A DNA stretch of 64,000 nt from Phytohabitans sp036906915 (GCF_036906915.1 NZ_JBAKHX010000016.1:1-64000), one strand, 5' to 3'; positions 6,979 through 16,158 are shown, counted from the stretch's first letter. Made by a program: numbers and translations. Notes: a model not told the origin generated them from the letters alone.

Positions 6979-9753
6979 TCAACGGCCGCTCAGGACATCG
7001 ATGCCATCGAGGGTGAACGTCCCACTGACGACACGAACCGTGACGTTGTGGTGGCGTTGTGACAGCCCTCGCAGCCAGTACGAGGTCTGCCTCGTGCCGA
7101 CGACCCCGACCTGCACCGTGTTGGGCGTTCGGCCGTCGATGCGCACCTCCAGCGTCGCCGCGCCGGTTGCCCCGAACAGATTCAGCCCGGTGCCGGTGAA
7201 ATCGAGCGCCAGCGACTGGCCGGCCCCCAGCACGTGCTGCGTGCGGTTGAAGTGCGCGAACCCGGCCCGGACGAAGGTGAAGCCGTCGGGGTAGGCGATC
7301 CGGGGATCGGAGTCATCGACCTTCTCGGACCTCCAGGTGTGGCCCTTGACCGGCGTGACCGCGAGATTGTCGTAGTGGGTGTTGTAGTACCCGCTGACCA
7401 GGGCCACCCGCCCGGTCAGCACCGGGTTGACCGACGTGTCGACATGCTCCGCGAGCTGAACTCGATCGAGCGTCGCCGAGATGACGTTCCCGCGAGCCGA
7501 GACGGACAGCGTATGCCATGCCCCGGCATCGAAGCTGGCCACGGTGCCCGACGCGACGACGGTGTCGAGCTGGCGCAACTCCCAGCGGCCGTCTTCGTGG
7601 ACGCGGGCGGCGTAGGTGGCCTGGTCGCCACCTCGGGCGTAGACCTGCCGGACTCCCAGGCCGGCGAAGTTCGCCAGCGTCGTATCCCGGTCGACGAGGT
7701 CGAGCCGGAAGTCGACGGTCGCGGTGTAATCGGCCCACCGATGGTCGCCGAGCACAGTCGACGGTGCGGCCGTCGACGGCACGTTCTGCCGGCCGTCACC
7801 CCACACGTTCCACAGATACCCCCGGTTGTGGGCGTGGTTCTGCTGCTGCAACACGTGGCGATGACGGCGATCGTTGGTCGCGACCACTTCGAACGCGCCA
7901 TCCTGGTCGGCCGTGTACCGCGGAGTGCCGCCGCGGCGCTCGAGGTAGGTCATCTTGCGACCGCCGACCACTTTGGTCGGGTAGCCGTCGTACTCGAAAT
8001 CGTCCCGGTAGGGCAAGCCGAGGATCTCGTCCCGTGCCCGTGGTGCGAAGTCGCCCGGCCGGTACGACACCGTGGTGCCGTGGACGCCACGCGGAAGTGT
8101 CGACAGGGTGACGATCGATGACGCCGGCACCCGCACGCGGTACACGTCATGCTTGACGCCCTCGATCACCTCGCTGCGCACGGGGGCGTAGTAGCCGATC
8201 TTCTGGAAATAGTTGGCGTCGTACGACTCGCCGGCGTCCGGTCCGCGCGTCTCCCACGCGTACAACGGACGGCTCCGCTTGCCCAGGTCCGCCACCTTGA
8301 CCTCGAAGTACCGATCCGTCAGGGTGTTGTTGGCGTGCACCTGGGTCCACTCTGGACGACCTTCGGCACTCGCGGGCTTACGCGCCGTGAGGATGGTGCG
8401 AGTGGAGGTGTCGACGTTGGTGCCGCCGTCGCCCTTGGTGCCGTCGCCACCGGTAGCGCCCTCGATGTATTCCCATCCATGGTCGATGAACTGGTGGAAG
8501 TGGCGCACGGTGACGATCCCGACGTCGCCCTCCCAATACCCCGACCACGGGTCGGAGGCCCGGATGAGGTGCTTCGGGGAGTACTGGGTGCCTTCGTACA
8601 TGGCGCTGACGGCGGGCTGGAAGAGAAATGTCGTCATGTGCGCCGGGTCGCTGCCCGCGCCGCTCCAGCGGTAGGCGTTGATGAATCGGTCAGCGATATC
8701 GGCGGCGGACACGGTGCCGCCCACGCCACCCCGGGCTGGCTCGGCGGCGAGGCGGTACTGCGGGTCGATCATCGGGGCGATACCCTCGGAGTACAGGATC
8801 GGCATGCCGTACTCCTTGTTCAGCCGGGTAACGTTCGGACCACCCTCGATGTCGTAGTGGAAACCGAGGGCGTCGACGTTCGCCAGTGCCTCCGGGTTGG
8901 CGAGGATCCGCCCAGCGACGTTGTTGCCGTCCCGGTAGGAGTCGAGCGCGACGATCTTGATCTGCGAGTAGTCGTAGCGCGCGTCCGGCGCGGCAGCGTC
9001 ACGCGCGAGCCACTTGGCGAACTGGACCGTCCAGTTGAGCTCGGACACCTGGTAGTCGGCGTGCCGGACCTCGTTCTGCGCCGGGCTCATCCAGTCGAAC
9101 TCAACGCCGAACGTGTCGTAGGCGGCGTCGATCGTCTCCTTGTACCACTGGTACCGCTTGGTCCAGTCGTTGCCAGTCCACGAGGGCTCGCCCCAGCGCA
9201 GGGCCTCCACCTCGATATCGGGGTTGATCCGCAGCGCATCGGCGATGAAGTGGAATCCGGCGCCGCGCAACACGTTCGCGGGCTCGTCGGCGCTGCGCTT
9301 CGTCGCCGGCTCGGCTCCGGACGAGCTGTTGCTGTCCGCACCCAGCTCGACCTTGATATGCGTAAGCCCCGCGCCCTTGACCGGGTCGAAGAGCATCCGC
9401 ATGATCTGCCAGTAGGCGCGCGGATTCTCCTCCTTGTAGTCGAGCAGCAGGTTGGACGTGTTGTTGCACGAGACCGAACCGAATCCGCCAAAGAGGTTGT
9501 ACGCCGTGCCGTCCGGTCGGCGCTCGACATCGCCGCCGTCGACGACGACCTCTTTCCAGTCGATCGACGGGTCGTCCAGGCGCAGCTCACGCAGCCCGGC
9601 TTCCGGCGTCGTCGCCGAGATCGTCTCGTCCGCGGGCCGCACCGCCGCGGCGGACGGCGCCGGCGGCCCCACGAACGCGAGGGACAGCACCGCAACGGTC
9701 GAGGCTGCGAGGACGGGCACGCGTCGCCGCAGATGCCGAGAAGGGACTGTCAT
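6979..9753 (-). CDS. Secreted glycoside hydrolase family 59 (galactocerebrosidase-like)
   Basis: 924 residues. A basic n-region and hydrophobic stretch end near SAAA (about residue 37), giving an exported enzyme. The catalytic barrel follows the GH59 pattern: FGGFGSVSCNNTSNLL, then KVELGAD with a Ser-rich loop, then PAQNEV (Glu228, matching the family's acid/base) and LYSEG (Glu323, matching the nucleophile). Known GH59 enzymes release beta-galactose from glycolipids. After the barrel come a laminin-G/jelly-roll-like domain (about 600-790) and a further C-terminal beta-rich domain, so it is longer than the mammalian enzyme. The natural substrate in a soil bacterium is uncertain; plant or fungal galactosides are possible. 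The ATG has AGGAG upstream, and a 14-bp palindrome lies 19 bases further up. Confidence 0.85.
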   Translation of the reverse strand: MTVPSRHLRRRVPVLAASTVAVLSLAFVGPPAPSAAAVRPADETISATTPEAGLRELRLDDPSIDWKEVVVDGGDVERRPDGTAYNLFGGFGSVSCNNTSNLLLDYKEENPRAYWQIMRMLFDPVKGAGLTHIKVELGADSNSSSGAEPATKRSADEPANVLRGAGFHFIADALRINPDIEVEALRWGEPSWTGNDWTKRYQWYKETIDAAYDTFGVEFDWMSPAQNEVRHADYQVSELNWTVQFAKWLARDAAAPDARYDYSQIKIVALDSYRDGNNVAGRILANPEALANVDALGFHYDIEGGPNVTRLNKEYGMPILYSEGIAPMIDPQYRLAAEPARGGVGGTVSAADIADRFINAYRWSGAGSDPAHMTTFLFQPAVSAMYEGTQYSPKHLIRASDPWSGYWEGDVGIVTVRHFHQFIDHGWEYIEGATGGDGTKGDGGTNVDTSTRTILTARKPASAEGRPEWTQVHANNTLTDRYFEVKVADLGKRSRPLYAWETRGPDAGESYDANYFQKIGYYAPVRSEVIEGVKHDVYRVRVPASSIVTLSTLPRGVHGTTVSYRPGDFAPRARDEILGLPYRDDFEYDGYPTKVVGGRKMTYLERRGGTPRYTADQDGAFEVVATNDRRHRHVLQQQNHAHNRGYLWNVWGDGRQNVPSTAAPSTVLGDHRWADYTATVDFRLDLVDRDTTLANFAGLGVRQVYARGGDQATYAARVHEDGRWELRQLDTVVASGTVASFDAGAWHTLSVSARGNVISATLDRVQLAEHVDTSVNPVLTGRVALVSGYYNTHYDNLAVTPVKGHTWRSEKVDDSDPRIAYPDGFTFVRAGFAHFNRTQHVLGAGQSLALDFTGTGLNLFGATGAATLEVRIDGRTPNTVQVGVVGTRQTSYWLRGLSQRHHNVTVRVVSGTFTLDGIDVLSGR

Positions 9754-9771
9754 GAGCGGTCTCCTGCCGTC

Positions 9772-9785
9772 GTTGACCGGTCAAC
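9772..9785. promoter_or_regulatory. Perfect 14-bp palindrome upstream of the GH59 gene
   Basis: GTTGACCGGTCAAC is its own reverse complement. It ends 19 bases upstream of the GH59 start codon, where a repressor could block transcription. Sugar-utilisation genes are often controlled this way, but no regulator gene is adjacent. Confidence 0.42.
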
Positions 9786-10016
9786 CGACAACCCGGCCGA
9801 AGCGAGCATGACCGAGCGCCAGAACGGGACGCGGTCATACGCAACAGCCGGGATCGTTCACGGGCGATCCTGTCGTAGTTAGCCCCGGCAGGCAACCCAT
9901 CGCGTTCCCGACTCTGATCCGCGCCGTCGCTCCCGCAGGCACCCCGACCAGGGACAGTCTCGTGGCTATCTCGTGCGCGTGTTCATCGATCAGGAGCAGT
10001 TTTCGTTCTAGGCTGG
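9786..10016. other. Gap between the GH59 gene and the hydroxylase remnant
   Basis: About 230 bases without a convincing gene on either strand. It should hold the GH59 promoter on the minus strand. The frames present are Arg/Ser-rich and start without ribosome sites. Confidence 0.5.
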
Positions 10017-10184
10017 GTGACCACCGTTTACCGCGCTCACCTCGGCTTGGTCGTGCCCGACGGCGACTGCGCACCGCGGGTCGGCACCCAGACCCGCCGC
10101 TGGCAGGAAGGCGACCTGTTCGGCTTGGACGACACGGTCAACCACGAAGCGTGGAACCGCACGCGGCATGGACGAGCTCGATGA
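10017..10184 (+). pseudogene. Remnant of an aspartyl/asparaginyl beta-hydroxylase gene
   Basis: An in-frame stretch of 55 codons reads HLGLVVPDGDC, then RVGTQTRRWQEGDLF, then DDTVNHEAWNRT. This is the conserved core of the Asp/Asn beta-hydroxylase family (Fe(II)/2-oxoglutarate enzymes), including the second iron-binding His in NHEAWN. The N-terminal part, with the first iron ligand, and the C-terminal end are absent: the match stops abruptly and a stop follows in a low-complexity basic stretch. A start codon and ribosome site are lacking. I read it as a decayed gene fragment next to the ECF sigma gene. Confidence 0.6.
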
Positions 10185-10240
10185 GGTCCCGGCCGAAGTC
10201 GCAGCGCCCGTACGCCGCCACACCGACTCGTTGCGCGGAT

Positions 10241-11164
10241 TCAGGCGTCCCGGCCCGGCCGCATGCCCGCGCGCGCCCGCAGGCCCAGGTCGCTGACCTC
10301 GCCGAGGTGCCGCAGCTTGTCGGGATTGACGATGGAGTGGATCGTCTGGATCCGCCCGTCGACGATGCCGAGCCCGAAGACACCGACGAGCCGGTCCTGC
10401 GCGTCGAACGCCATGGCGCCCGGCCCACCGTTGACCTCGATCGGCTGGAGGCGCACGCCGAAGCGCGCCAATGCCGACATCCCGGCCACCATGGTCCGCG
10501 CCACCCGCTCCCGGCCGTTGACGGGCCGGCCCAGCGCGGGCACCTTGCCGCCGCCGTCGCCGTGCAACGCAACGTCCTGTGCCAGCAGTGCCTCCAGCGC
10601 CCGCAGGTCACCCTGCCCGGCGGCGGCGAAGAAGCTCCGCGCCAGTTCCTCTCGCTGCCGCCGAGAGGCGTGATAGCGCGGCCGGCGATCCCGCAGGTGG
10701 GTACGCGCCCGAGCAACGAGGTGCCGCGCACTGTCCACGTCGGTGCCGATGATCTCGGCGACCTCCGGGTACGGATAGTCGAACACCTCGCGCAACAGGA
10801 ACGCGGCCCGCTGCTGCGGCGACAGGTTCTCCAGCAGCACCAGGAACGCCAGCGACAGCGAGTCGGCGGTCTCGGCGTGCTCGGCCGGCGTCGGGCCGGT
10901 GACCAGCGGCTCCGGCAGCCACTCGCCGACGTACCGCTCCCGGCGCGCCCGCGCCGAGCGCAGCTGGTCGATGGCCAGCCGGGTGACCAGCGTGGCGATG
11001 TACGCCCGCGGCGAGGCGATCTGCTCGTCGCGCTGCAGGGTCTGATGCGTCCGCAAGAACGCCTCCTGCACCACGTCCTCGGCCTCGCTGACGCTGCCGA
11101 GCATCCGGTAGGCGATAGCGAACGCCCTGGGACGCAGCTCGCCGTACAGCTCCGAGACCGTCAT
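10241..11164 (-). CDS. ECF41-type RNA polymerase sigma factor (SigJ-like)
   Basis: 307 residues: sigma region 2 (about 1-75, RAFAIAYRMLGSVSEAEDVVQEAFLR), region 4 (about 115-170, LSPQQRAAFLLREVFDYPYPEVAEIIG), then a C-terminal SnoaL-like extension of about 110 residues ending near NPDKLRHLG. That fused extension defines the ECF41 group, in which it modulates sigma activity in place of an anti-sigma factor. The start MTVSELYGELRP is preferred; the frame runs 32 codons further but into the epimerase gene. It begins 4 bases after the epimerase stop, so the two are co-transcribed. A second such module lies at 29460-31309. Confidence 0.92.
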   Translation of the reverse strand: MTVSELYGELRPRAFAIAYRMLGSVSEAEDVVQEAFLRTHQTLQRDEQIASPRAYIATLVTRLAIDQLRSARARRERYVGEWLPEPLVTGPTPAEHAETADSLSLAFLVLLENLSPQQRAAFLLREVFDYPYPEVAEIIGTDVDSARHLVARARTHLRDRRPRYHASRRQREELARSFFAAAGQGDLRALEALLAQDVALHGDGGGKVPALGRPVNGRERVARTMVAGMSALARFGVRLQPIEVNGGPGAMAFDAQDRLVGVFGLGIVDGRIQTIHSIVNPDKLRHLGEVSDLGLRARAGMRPGRDA

Positions 11165-11168
11165 CTGA

Positions 11169-12113
11169 CTATCGCAGACCCTCGGCGAAACCGATGCGCC
11201 AGCTCGGGTATCGCAGCGTCCAGCCCAACTCGCGCTTGGCCTTCTCGCTGGAGATTCCACGGGCCCGGGTCATCATGTCGACCGGCCCACCACCGGCTGC
11301 CAAGCGGACGAGCCAGGCCGGCACGCGGCGCGGGGGCTTGGCGCCGAGCGCCCGGGCCAGCTCCGGCAGCCAGACGCGCACCGGTGCCGGATCGTCATCG
11401 GCGACGTGGTAGATCCCGGGCTTGCCGCGCTCGATGCACGCGACCGTGGCCGACGCGGCATCGGTGATGTGCACCAGCGACCACACCCCATTACCGCCGC
11501 CGACGATCGGGAACTTCCGGTTACGGATCAGCGCGGCCATGACGGCATCCGGCGCGTCCTCCATGCCGGTCCCTGGCCCGTAGAAGCCACCGTAGCGGAT
11601 CGCGATGCCCTCAGCCCAGCTGATGCCGGTCACGGCGCCCTCCAGGTGGCGCAGCGCGGCCACGCTCTCGGCCACGTCCGCCGGCGGGTTCGGCTCGATC
11701 CCGCCGCGTTCGTCGGCGACCGGCCCGCCGGATCGCTCCATCCAGGAAGCGTTGCTCTGCGCCACGAACCTGCGTACGCCGACGGCACGTGCGGCCGCCA
11801 GCAGGTGGTCGGTGCCCTCGGTGCGCAGCCGGTTGGTGGCGGCCGCCATCCGCTTCACGTGCCGGAAGTCCGGCGGTCCGGCCAGCGCGGTGAGCTGGTG
11901 GACGATCACCTCAGGCTCCGCCTTGGCCACGGCGTCGGCCACCGCTTCGGGGTCGAGCGCGTCGACCACTACCGGCTCGGCGCCGAGCGCGCGCAGTGCG
12001 CCTGTCTTGGCGGCCGAACGTGTCGTGCCGACGACCTCGTGGCCACGCGCCACGAGCTGTGCGACGAGTGGGCTGCCGATCGCACCGGACGCTCCGGCGA
12101 TGAAGATCTTCAT
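11169..12113 (-). CDS. NAD-dependent epimerase/dehydratase, ECF41-linked
   Basis: 314 residues. The N-terminus MKIFIAGASGAIGSPLV is a Rossmann NAD(P) site (GxxGxxG). An extended short-chain dehydrogenase core follows, with RYGGFYGPG in the place of the usual YxxxK region. The C-terminus ends at ELGWTLRYPSWRIGFAEGL, typical of this epimerase subgroup. The reaction is unknown; ECF41 genes are commonly next to such oxidoreductases. The ATG has GGAGG five bases upstream. It is the first gene of a two-gene operon with the sigma factor, and is paralogous to the protein at 30374. Confidence 0.88.
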   Translation of the reverse strand: MKIFIAGASGAIGSPLVAQLVARGHEVVGTTRSAAKTGALRALGAEPVVVDALDPEAVADAVAKAEPEVIVHQLTALAGPPDFRHVKRMAAATNRLRTEGTDHLLAAARAVGVRRFVAQSNASWMERSGGPVADERGGIEPNPPADVAESVAALRHLEGAVTGISWAEGIAIRYGGFYGPGTGMEDAPDAVMAALIRNRKFPIVGGGNGVWSLVHITDAASATVACIERGKPGIYHVADDDPAPVRVWLPELARALGAKPPRRVPAWLVRLAAGGGPVDMMTRARGISSEKAKRELGWTLRYPSWRIGFAEGLR

Positions 12114-12263
12114 GATGCCTCCGTTCGTTCGTGCTCACATACGGAGACGAGACAGCCGGGCGTCCCATGACTGGCAGTCGCCCAGCTCACACCCGGCTGA
12201 GCCGGCCGCTTCGCCGACCAAATGATGTTGCAGAGCCCGGGTGCGTTGGATATCTTGGCCCGC

Positions 12264-12394
12264 ATGGGTTCCCTGTGAGAGTCCCCGCGCGACCGCGTTG
12301 AGCGCCTCGCTCCGCCGCCGCGCCCTGTCCATCCGCCCTAACGCTTCCACTACCGACGCATGCCTACGCCGCGTGCCCGGGGTGCTGCGGCGTA
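12264..12394 (+). promoter_or_regulatory. Leader region with stem-loop before the ABC-F gene
   Basis: Some 150 untranslated bases precede the ABC-F start. They contain a minimal ORF (ATG 12264, four codons then TGA) and an inverted repeat TACGCCGC (12365-12372) / GCGGCGTA (12387-12394), extendable with one mismatch on each side, ending 20 bases before the TTG start. Antibiotic-resistance ABC-F genes are often controlled by ribosome-mediated attenuation in such leaders. The regulatory role here is inference. Confidence 0.35.
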
Positions 12395-12414
12395 CGCGAA
12401 ACAGGGGACTCTCC

Positions 12415-14085
12415 TTGCTTACTGCCCAACTCTCTCTACACAACGTCACCCGTCGCTACGACGACCACGTGGTACTGGATGGGGTGTCCTTCACCGTCAA
12501 GCCGGGTGAAAAGGCTGGCATCATCGGCGACAACGGCGCGGGTAAGTCCACGCTGCTGCGACTCATCGCCGGTGCGGACCGGCCCGACAACGGCGAGGTG
12601 GTCGTGGTCGCACCCGGCGGCATCGGCTACCTCGCCCAATCGCTGGCGCTGCCGCCAGAGGCCACGGTCCAGGACGCGGTCGACCTCGCCCTTGCCGACC
12701 TGCGGGAGCTTGAGTCGCGGCTGCGCAGCGCCGAGGCCGGACTGCACGGCCTCGCGGGAGCGGAGCTCGCGGACGCGCTGGGGGCGTATGCCGGGCTGGT
12801 GGCACGGTACGAGGCGCGCGGGGGGTACGCGGCGGACAGCCGGGTGGACATCGCGTTGCACGGCCTCGGCCTACCGGGGCTGGACCGGGCGAGGTCGCTT
12901 GGCACGCTGTCCGGCGGGGAGCGGTCACGGCTGGCGCTGGCCGCCACCTTGGCGTCCCAGCCGGAACTGCTGTTGCTCGACGAGCCGACCAACGACCTGG
13001 ACGATCAGGCCGTGGGCTGGCTGGAGGCGTACCTGCGGGCGCACCGCGGCACGGTGCTCGCGGTCACCCACGACCGGGAGTTCCTGGGCCGGGTCACCAC
13101 CACCATCCTGGAGGTCGGCGATGGCAAGGTGGCGCGCTACGGCGACGGCTACGACGGGTACCTCGCCGCCAAGGCCGCCGAACGCCGGCGTCGGCTCCAG
13201 GAGTACGAGGACTGGCGCACCGAGTTGGCCCGCAACCGGAAGCTGGCGGCAGCGAACGCGGCCCGCCTGGACGCGATTCCGCGCAAGGTGCCGATGGCCA
13301 CGTTCGGACACGGCGCCTTCCGGGCCCGCAGCCGCGACCACGGTGCGATAGGGCGCATCCGCAACGCCAAGGAGCGCATCGAGCGCCTCACCGGCAACCC
13401 CGTCGCGCCGCCCCCCGACCCGCTGGTCTTCGCGGCCCGCATCACCGGCGCCGACAGCCAAGCGCCGGACGCGGCCGCGGAACTCGCCGGGATTCGCGTC
13501 GCCGACCGGCTGTACGTGCCGTCGCTGCGAATCGGGGGCGCGGAACGGCTCCTGGTCACCGGGCCCAACGGAGCGGGCAAGACCACCCTCATGCGCGTCC
13601 TGGCCGGAGAACTGCGGCCAGACGCCGGAACGGTACGCACGCGCGGTCGGACCGGGCACCTACGACAGGAGGAAACCCCGTGGCCGCCCGGCCTGACGGT
13701 GCCGCAGGCGTTCGCACAAGGGCGGCCGGGCGACCCGGACGAGTACGCCGACGAACTGCTCTCGCTCGGCCTGTTCCGGCCGGCCGATCTGCGGCTGCGG
13801 GTGGGCGAGCTGTCGTACGGGCAACGGCGGCGGATCGAGCTGGCCCGCATTGTCAGCGAACCGGTCGACCTGCTGCTGCTCGACGAGCCGACGAACCACC
13901 TCTCCCCCGCCCTGGTCGAGGAACTGGAGCAAGCCCTGGCGGAGTACCCGGGCGCGGTGGTCATCGTCACGCACGACCGCCGCATGCGCGCCCGGTTCAC
14001 CGGCACCCATTTGGAGCTGCGCGCCGGCCGCGTCGCGCAGCTCCAGCACGCCACACCTTTGGCCCACGCCGGCATGGCTACTTAG
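12415..14085 (+). CDS. ABC-F protein, ribosome protection type
   Basis: 556 residues from a TTG with AGGGGA six bases upstream; longer readings upstream have Arg-rich, non-conserved sequence. Two ATPase domains and no membrane segment define ABC-F. First domain: Walker A GDNGAGKS, signature LSGGERSR, Walker B LLLLDEPTNDLD. Second domain: GPNGAGKT, LSYGQRRR, LLLLDEPTNHLS. The linker (about 245-340) is basic and helical, the part that reaches into the ribosome. Actinomycete members protect ribosomes from macrolides, lincosamides or other drugs, or serve as translation factors; which applies cannot be told from sequence. The neighbours are an unrelated hydrolase and repair gene. Confidence 0.88.
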   Translation: MLTAQLSLHNVTRRYDDHVVLDGVSFTVKPGEKAGIIGDNGAGKSTLLRLIAGADRPDNGEVVVVAPGGIGYLAQSLALPPEATVQDAVDLALADLRELESRLRSAEAGLHGLAGAELADALGAYAGLVARYEARGGYAADSRVDIALHGLGLPGLDRARSLGTLSGGERSRLALAATLASQPELLLLDEPTNDLDDQAVGWLEAYLRAHRGTVLAVTHDREFLGRVTTTILEVGDGKVARYGDGYDGYLAAKAAERRRRLQEYEDWRTELARNRKLAAANAARLDAIPRKVPMATFGHGAFRARSRDHGAIGRIRNAKERIERLTGNPVAPPPDPLVFAARITGADSQAPDAAAELAGIRVADRLYVPSLRIGGAERLLVTGPNGAGKTTLMRVLAGELRPDAGTVRTRGRTGHLRQEETPWPPGLTVPQAFAQGRPGDPDEYADELLSLGLFRPADLRLRVGELSYGQRRRIELARIVSEPVDLLLLDEPTNHLSPALVEELEQALAEYPGAVVIVTHDRRMRARFTGTHLELRAGRVAQLQHATPLAHAGMAT

Positions 14086-14135
14086 CGGGAACGGCATACG
14101 GTGAAGCCATTCGCCGGCAGTGGTTGACTGGCGGG

Positions 14136-15020
14136 ATGGAGCTTTCTATCGACGCTGGCGATGTGTCGCTGCCCGCCACGCTCGACGTGCCACTCGACGG
14201 GCCGGTGCGTGGCGCGGTGGTCGTCCTGCACGGCTCCGGTATGCCCCAGCGTTCGTACGTTCTGTACGAGCACCTGGCACGCGAGCTTCCTCGGTCCGGT
14301 GTGGCGGTGCTGCGCTTCGACCGCCGCCCACGTGAGCAGGGCGACGTGCCGTTCGCCGTGCAGGCAGACGACGCATTGGCAGCCGTCGCCCGCTTGCGCC
14401 GCCAGGTCGGTGACGTCCCGGTGGGCCTGTGGGGCTGGAGCCAAGGCACCTGGCCAGCGTCCCTCGTCGCGGCCCGCCGGCCCGAACTGATCGCCTTCCT
14501 GGTCCTGGTCGCCACCAGCGGCTCGAGCCCGGCGGTCCAGATGCGGTACGGGACGGCACAGCAGTTGCTCCGGCATGGCTACAGCGCCGCAGACCTCGCC
14601 GAGTTGGCCAACCTGCGCCAGGCACTCGAATCCGCCGTCCGTGGGCACATCGACCGCGGGACCGCACAGGCGGTCATCGACCGGTACGCCGACCGGCCGT
14701 GGTTTCCTTTGGCGTACGTCCCGCGCGACCTGCACAGCTACCCCGGCACCTGGGACGACATGGACTACGACCCGGAGCCGGTCATCAGGCAGGTGCGCTG
14801 CCCGACGCTGCTGTTCTACGGCGAGTCCGACGAATGGACCCCCGCCGAGGACAGCATCGCCGTGTGGCGCCGCGCCGCCGGCACCGACAACCTGACCATC
14901 CACCGGCTCGCCGGCTGCACCCACCAGCCGACCCTCGACGCGACCAACACGCTCGAATCCATCAGCTCCAACTACACCAGCACACTGCTCACCTGGGTCG
15001 AGCAGCGAATCAGCCACTAA
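14136..15020 (+). CDS. Alpha/beta hydrolase
   Basis: 294 residues. The nucleophile elbow is GWSQG (Ser near 105), the oxyanion strand reads VVLHGSG, and the late acid and base are suggested by GESDEWTPA and GCTHQPT. It resembles dienelactone-hydrolase or BAAT-like peptidase/esterase members. The substrate is unknown. ATG 14136 is the best start (GGCGGG upstream); the open frame extends far upstream only because of high GC. Confidence 0.8.
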   Translation: MELSIDAGDVSLPATLDVPLDGPVRGAVVVLHGSGMPQRSYVLYEHLARELPRSGVAVLRFDRRPREQGDVPFAVQADDALAAVARLRRQVGDVPVGLWGWSQGTWPASLVAARRPELIAFLVLVATSGSSPAVQMRYGTAQQLLRHGYSAADLAELANLRQALESAVRGHIDRGTAQAVIDRYADRPWFPLAYVPRDLHSYPGTWDDMDYDPEPVIRQVRCPTLLFYGESDEWTPAEDSIAVWRRAAGTDNLTIHRLAGCTHQPTLDATNTLESISSNYTSTLLTWVEQRISH

Positions 15021-15085
15021 CCGGCGTACGGGAACCACCACCACCACACTCCGGGGTACCGGCGGTCGCGGTAGGTTGCACAGTC

Positions 15086-15796
15086 ATGGCCACGACTGCC
15101 GACGTCCGTCACGAACTCGCCAGCCTGGCCGACCCGCATAGGGCCGAGCAAGTGGCCCGGTTTCTGCAGATGCTTCCAGGCGGGTATGGCGAGGGTGACC
15201 GGGCCATCGGCGTTTCTGTGCCGGAGCAGCGCAGGGTGGCTGGCCGGTACTGGCGTGAGCTCTCGCTGACCGAAACGGCGCGGCTGCTGACCAGCAGCGT
15301 GCATGAGGAGCGGCTGACGTCGCTTTTCATCCTGGTGCGAAAGTTCACCAAGGGCGACCAGGAACAGCGGGGCCGGATCTTCAGTCTCATCCTGGCCAAC
15401 ACCGGCCGAATCAACAACTGGGACCTGGTGGACTCATCGGCGCCGTACATCGTCGGCCCGTGGCTGATCGACAAGGATCGCAGCGTACTGGATCGGTTGG
15501 CCGGGTCGAGACTGGTATGGGACCGGCGGATCGCCATCATGGCGACACTGGCGTTCATCAAAGCCGGCGACTTCCATTGGACCTTCCGGCTCAGCGAACG
15601 GCTCCTACACGACCCCCACGACCTCGTGCACAAGGCGGTCGGCTGGATGCTGCGTGAAGTGGGCAAACGCGACCGAGCGGCGGAGGAGGAGTTCTTGGTC
15701 CGACACTACCGGGCCATGCCGCGGGTCATGCTGCGATACGCGATCGAGAAGTTCGAACCGCAGCGACGTGCCGAGTACCTCTCCGGTGTGGTCTAA
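15086..15796 (+). CDS. AlkD-type DNA alkylation repair glycosylase
   Basis: 236 residues, close to the length of the studied AlkD. The whole protein is built of HEAT-like helical repeats. The catalytic region NNWDLVD carries the Trp and Asp that AlkD uses, and VGWMLREVGKR holds the second conserved Trp. AlkD proteins excise bulky or cationic alkylated bases without flipping them, and several relatives protect producers of DNA-alkylating natural products. It stands alone here, 65 bases after the hydrolase gene. Confidence 0.88.
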   Translation: MATTADVRHELASLADPHRAEQVARFLQMLPGGYGEGDRAIGVSVPEQRRVAGRYWRELSLTETARLLTSSVHEERLTSLFILVRKFTKGDQEQRGRIFSLILANTGRINNWDLVDSSAPYIVGPWLIDKDRSVLDRLAGSRLVWDRRIAIMATLAFIKAGDFHWTFRLSERLLHDPHDLVHKAVGWMLREVGKRDRAAEEEFLVRHYRAMPRVMLRYAIEKFEPQRRAEYLSGVV

Positions 15797-16158
15797 AACG
15801 GTCGTCCCCACCGCCAAGGCCGCGCGTCCCGCGCCGGTCCCCCGCCTGTGATCAAAGCTTCGCCCAAGTAGAGGAATCCGGTGCGCTCGGCGGCGCCGGC
15901 GCGGCCGGTCTGGTTCCAGACCAGGTTCTTCAACCTGCCGTTGAAGTTGCCGTGGCACAGATCCGCGATCGGGTCGCCCACGCGCACGTCGCCGACCCGC
16001 GTCTGCGCACCTGGGAAGCAGGCCGGCGCGCCGGTCGGGCAATTCCAGATGAACGCCGTCTGGTTGACCGAGTTGGGGATCTGGGCGGCGCTCGCGGCGG
16101 ACTGCGACAAGGTCACGACGCCCACCGTCGAGGTGAGCAGTGTGGCCAGCCCGGATCG
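15793..16158 (-). pseudogene. Truncated secreted protein with SH3-like C-terminal part
   Basis: The frame opens at 16158 with RSGLATLLTSTVGVVTLS followed by ASAAQ, plainly the second half of a signal peptide whose start is missing; a stop codon lies just upstream. The mature part contains cysteines, VRVGDPIADLCHGNF and LVWNQTGRAG, resembling small secreted SH3-like proteins of actinomycetes. An internal GTG (16125) could start translation, but would give half a signal peptide. The 5' end is fused to an oppositely oriented fragment at 16155-16277. The last codons overlap the AlkD gene end. Confidence 0.5.

Noticed and set aside
8149..9882. 577-codon plus-strand frame opposite the GH59 gene
   Set aside because: It mirrors the GH59 codons and has no family features, while the minus frame has both catalytic motifs and a signal peptide.
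12114..12200. Search for an ECF41 promoter before the first epimerase gene
   Set aside because: CGTC occurs, but only a 4-of-7 match to TGTCACA lies at the right distance; not strong enough to call.
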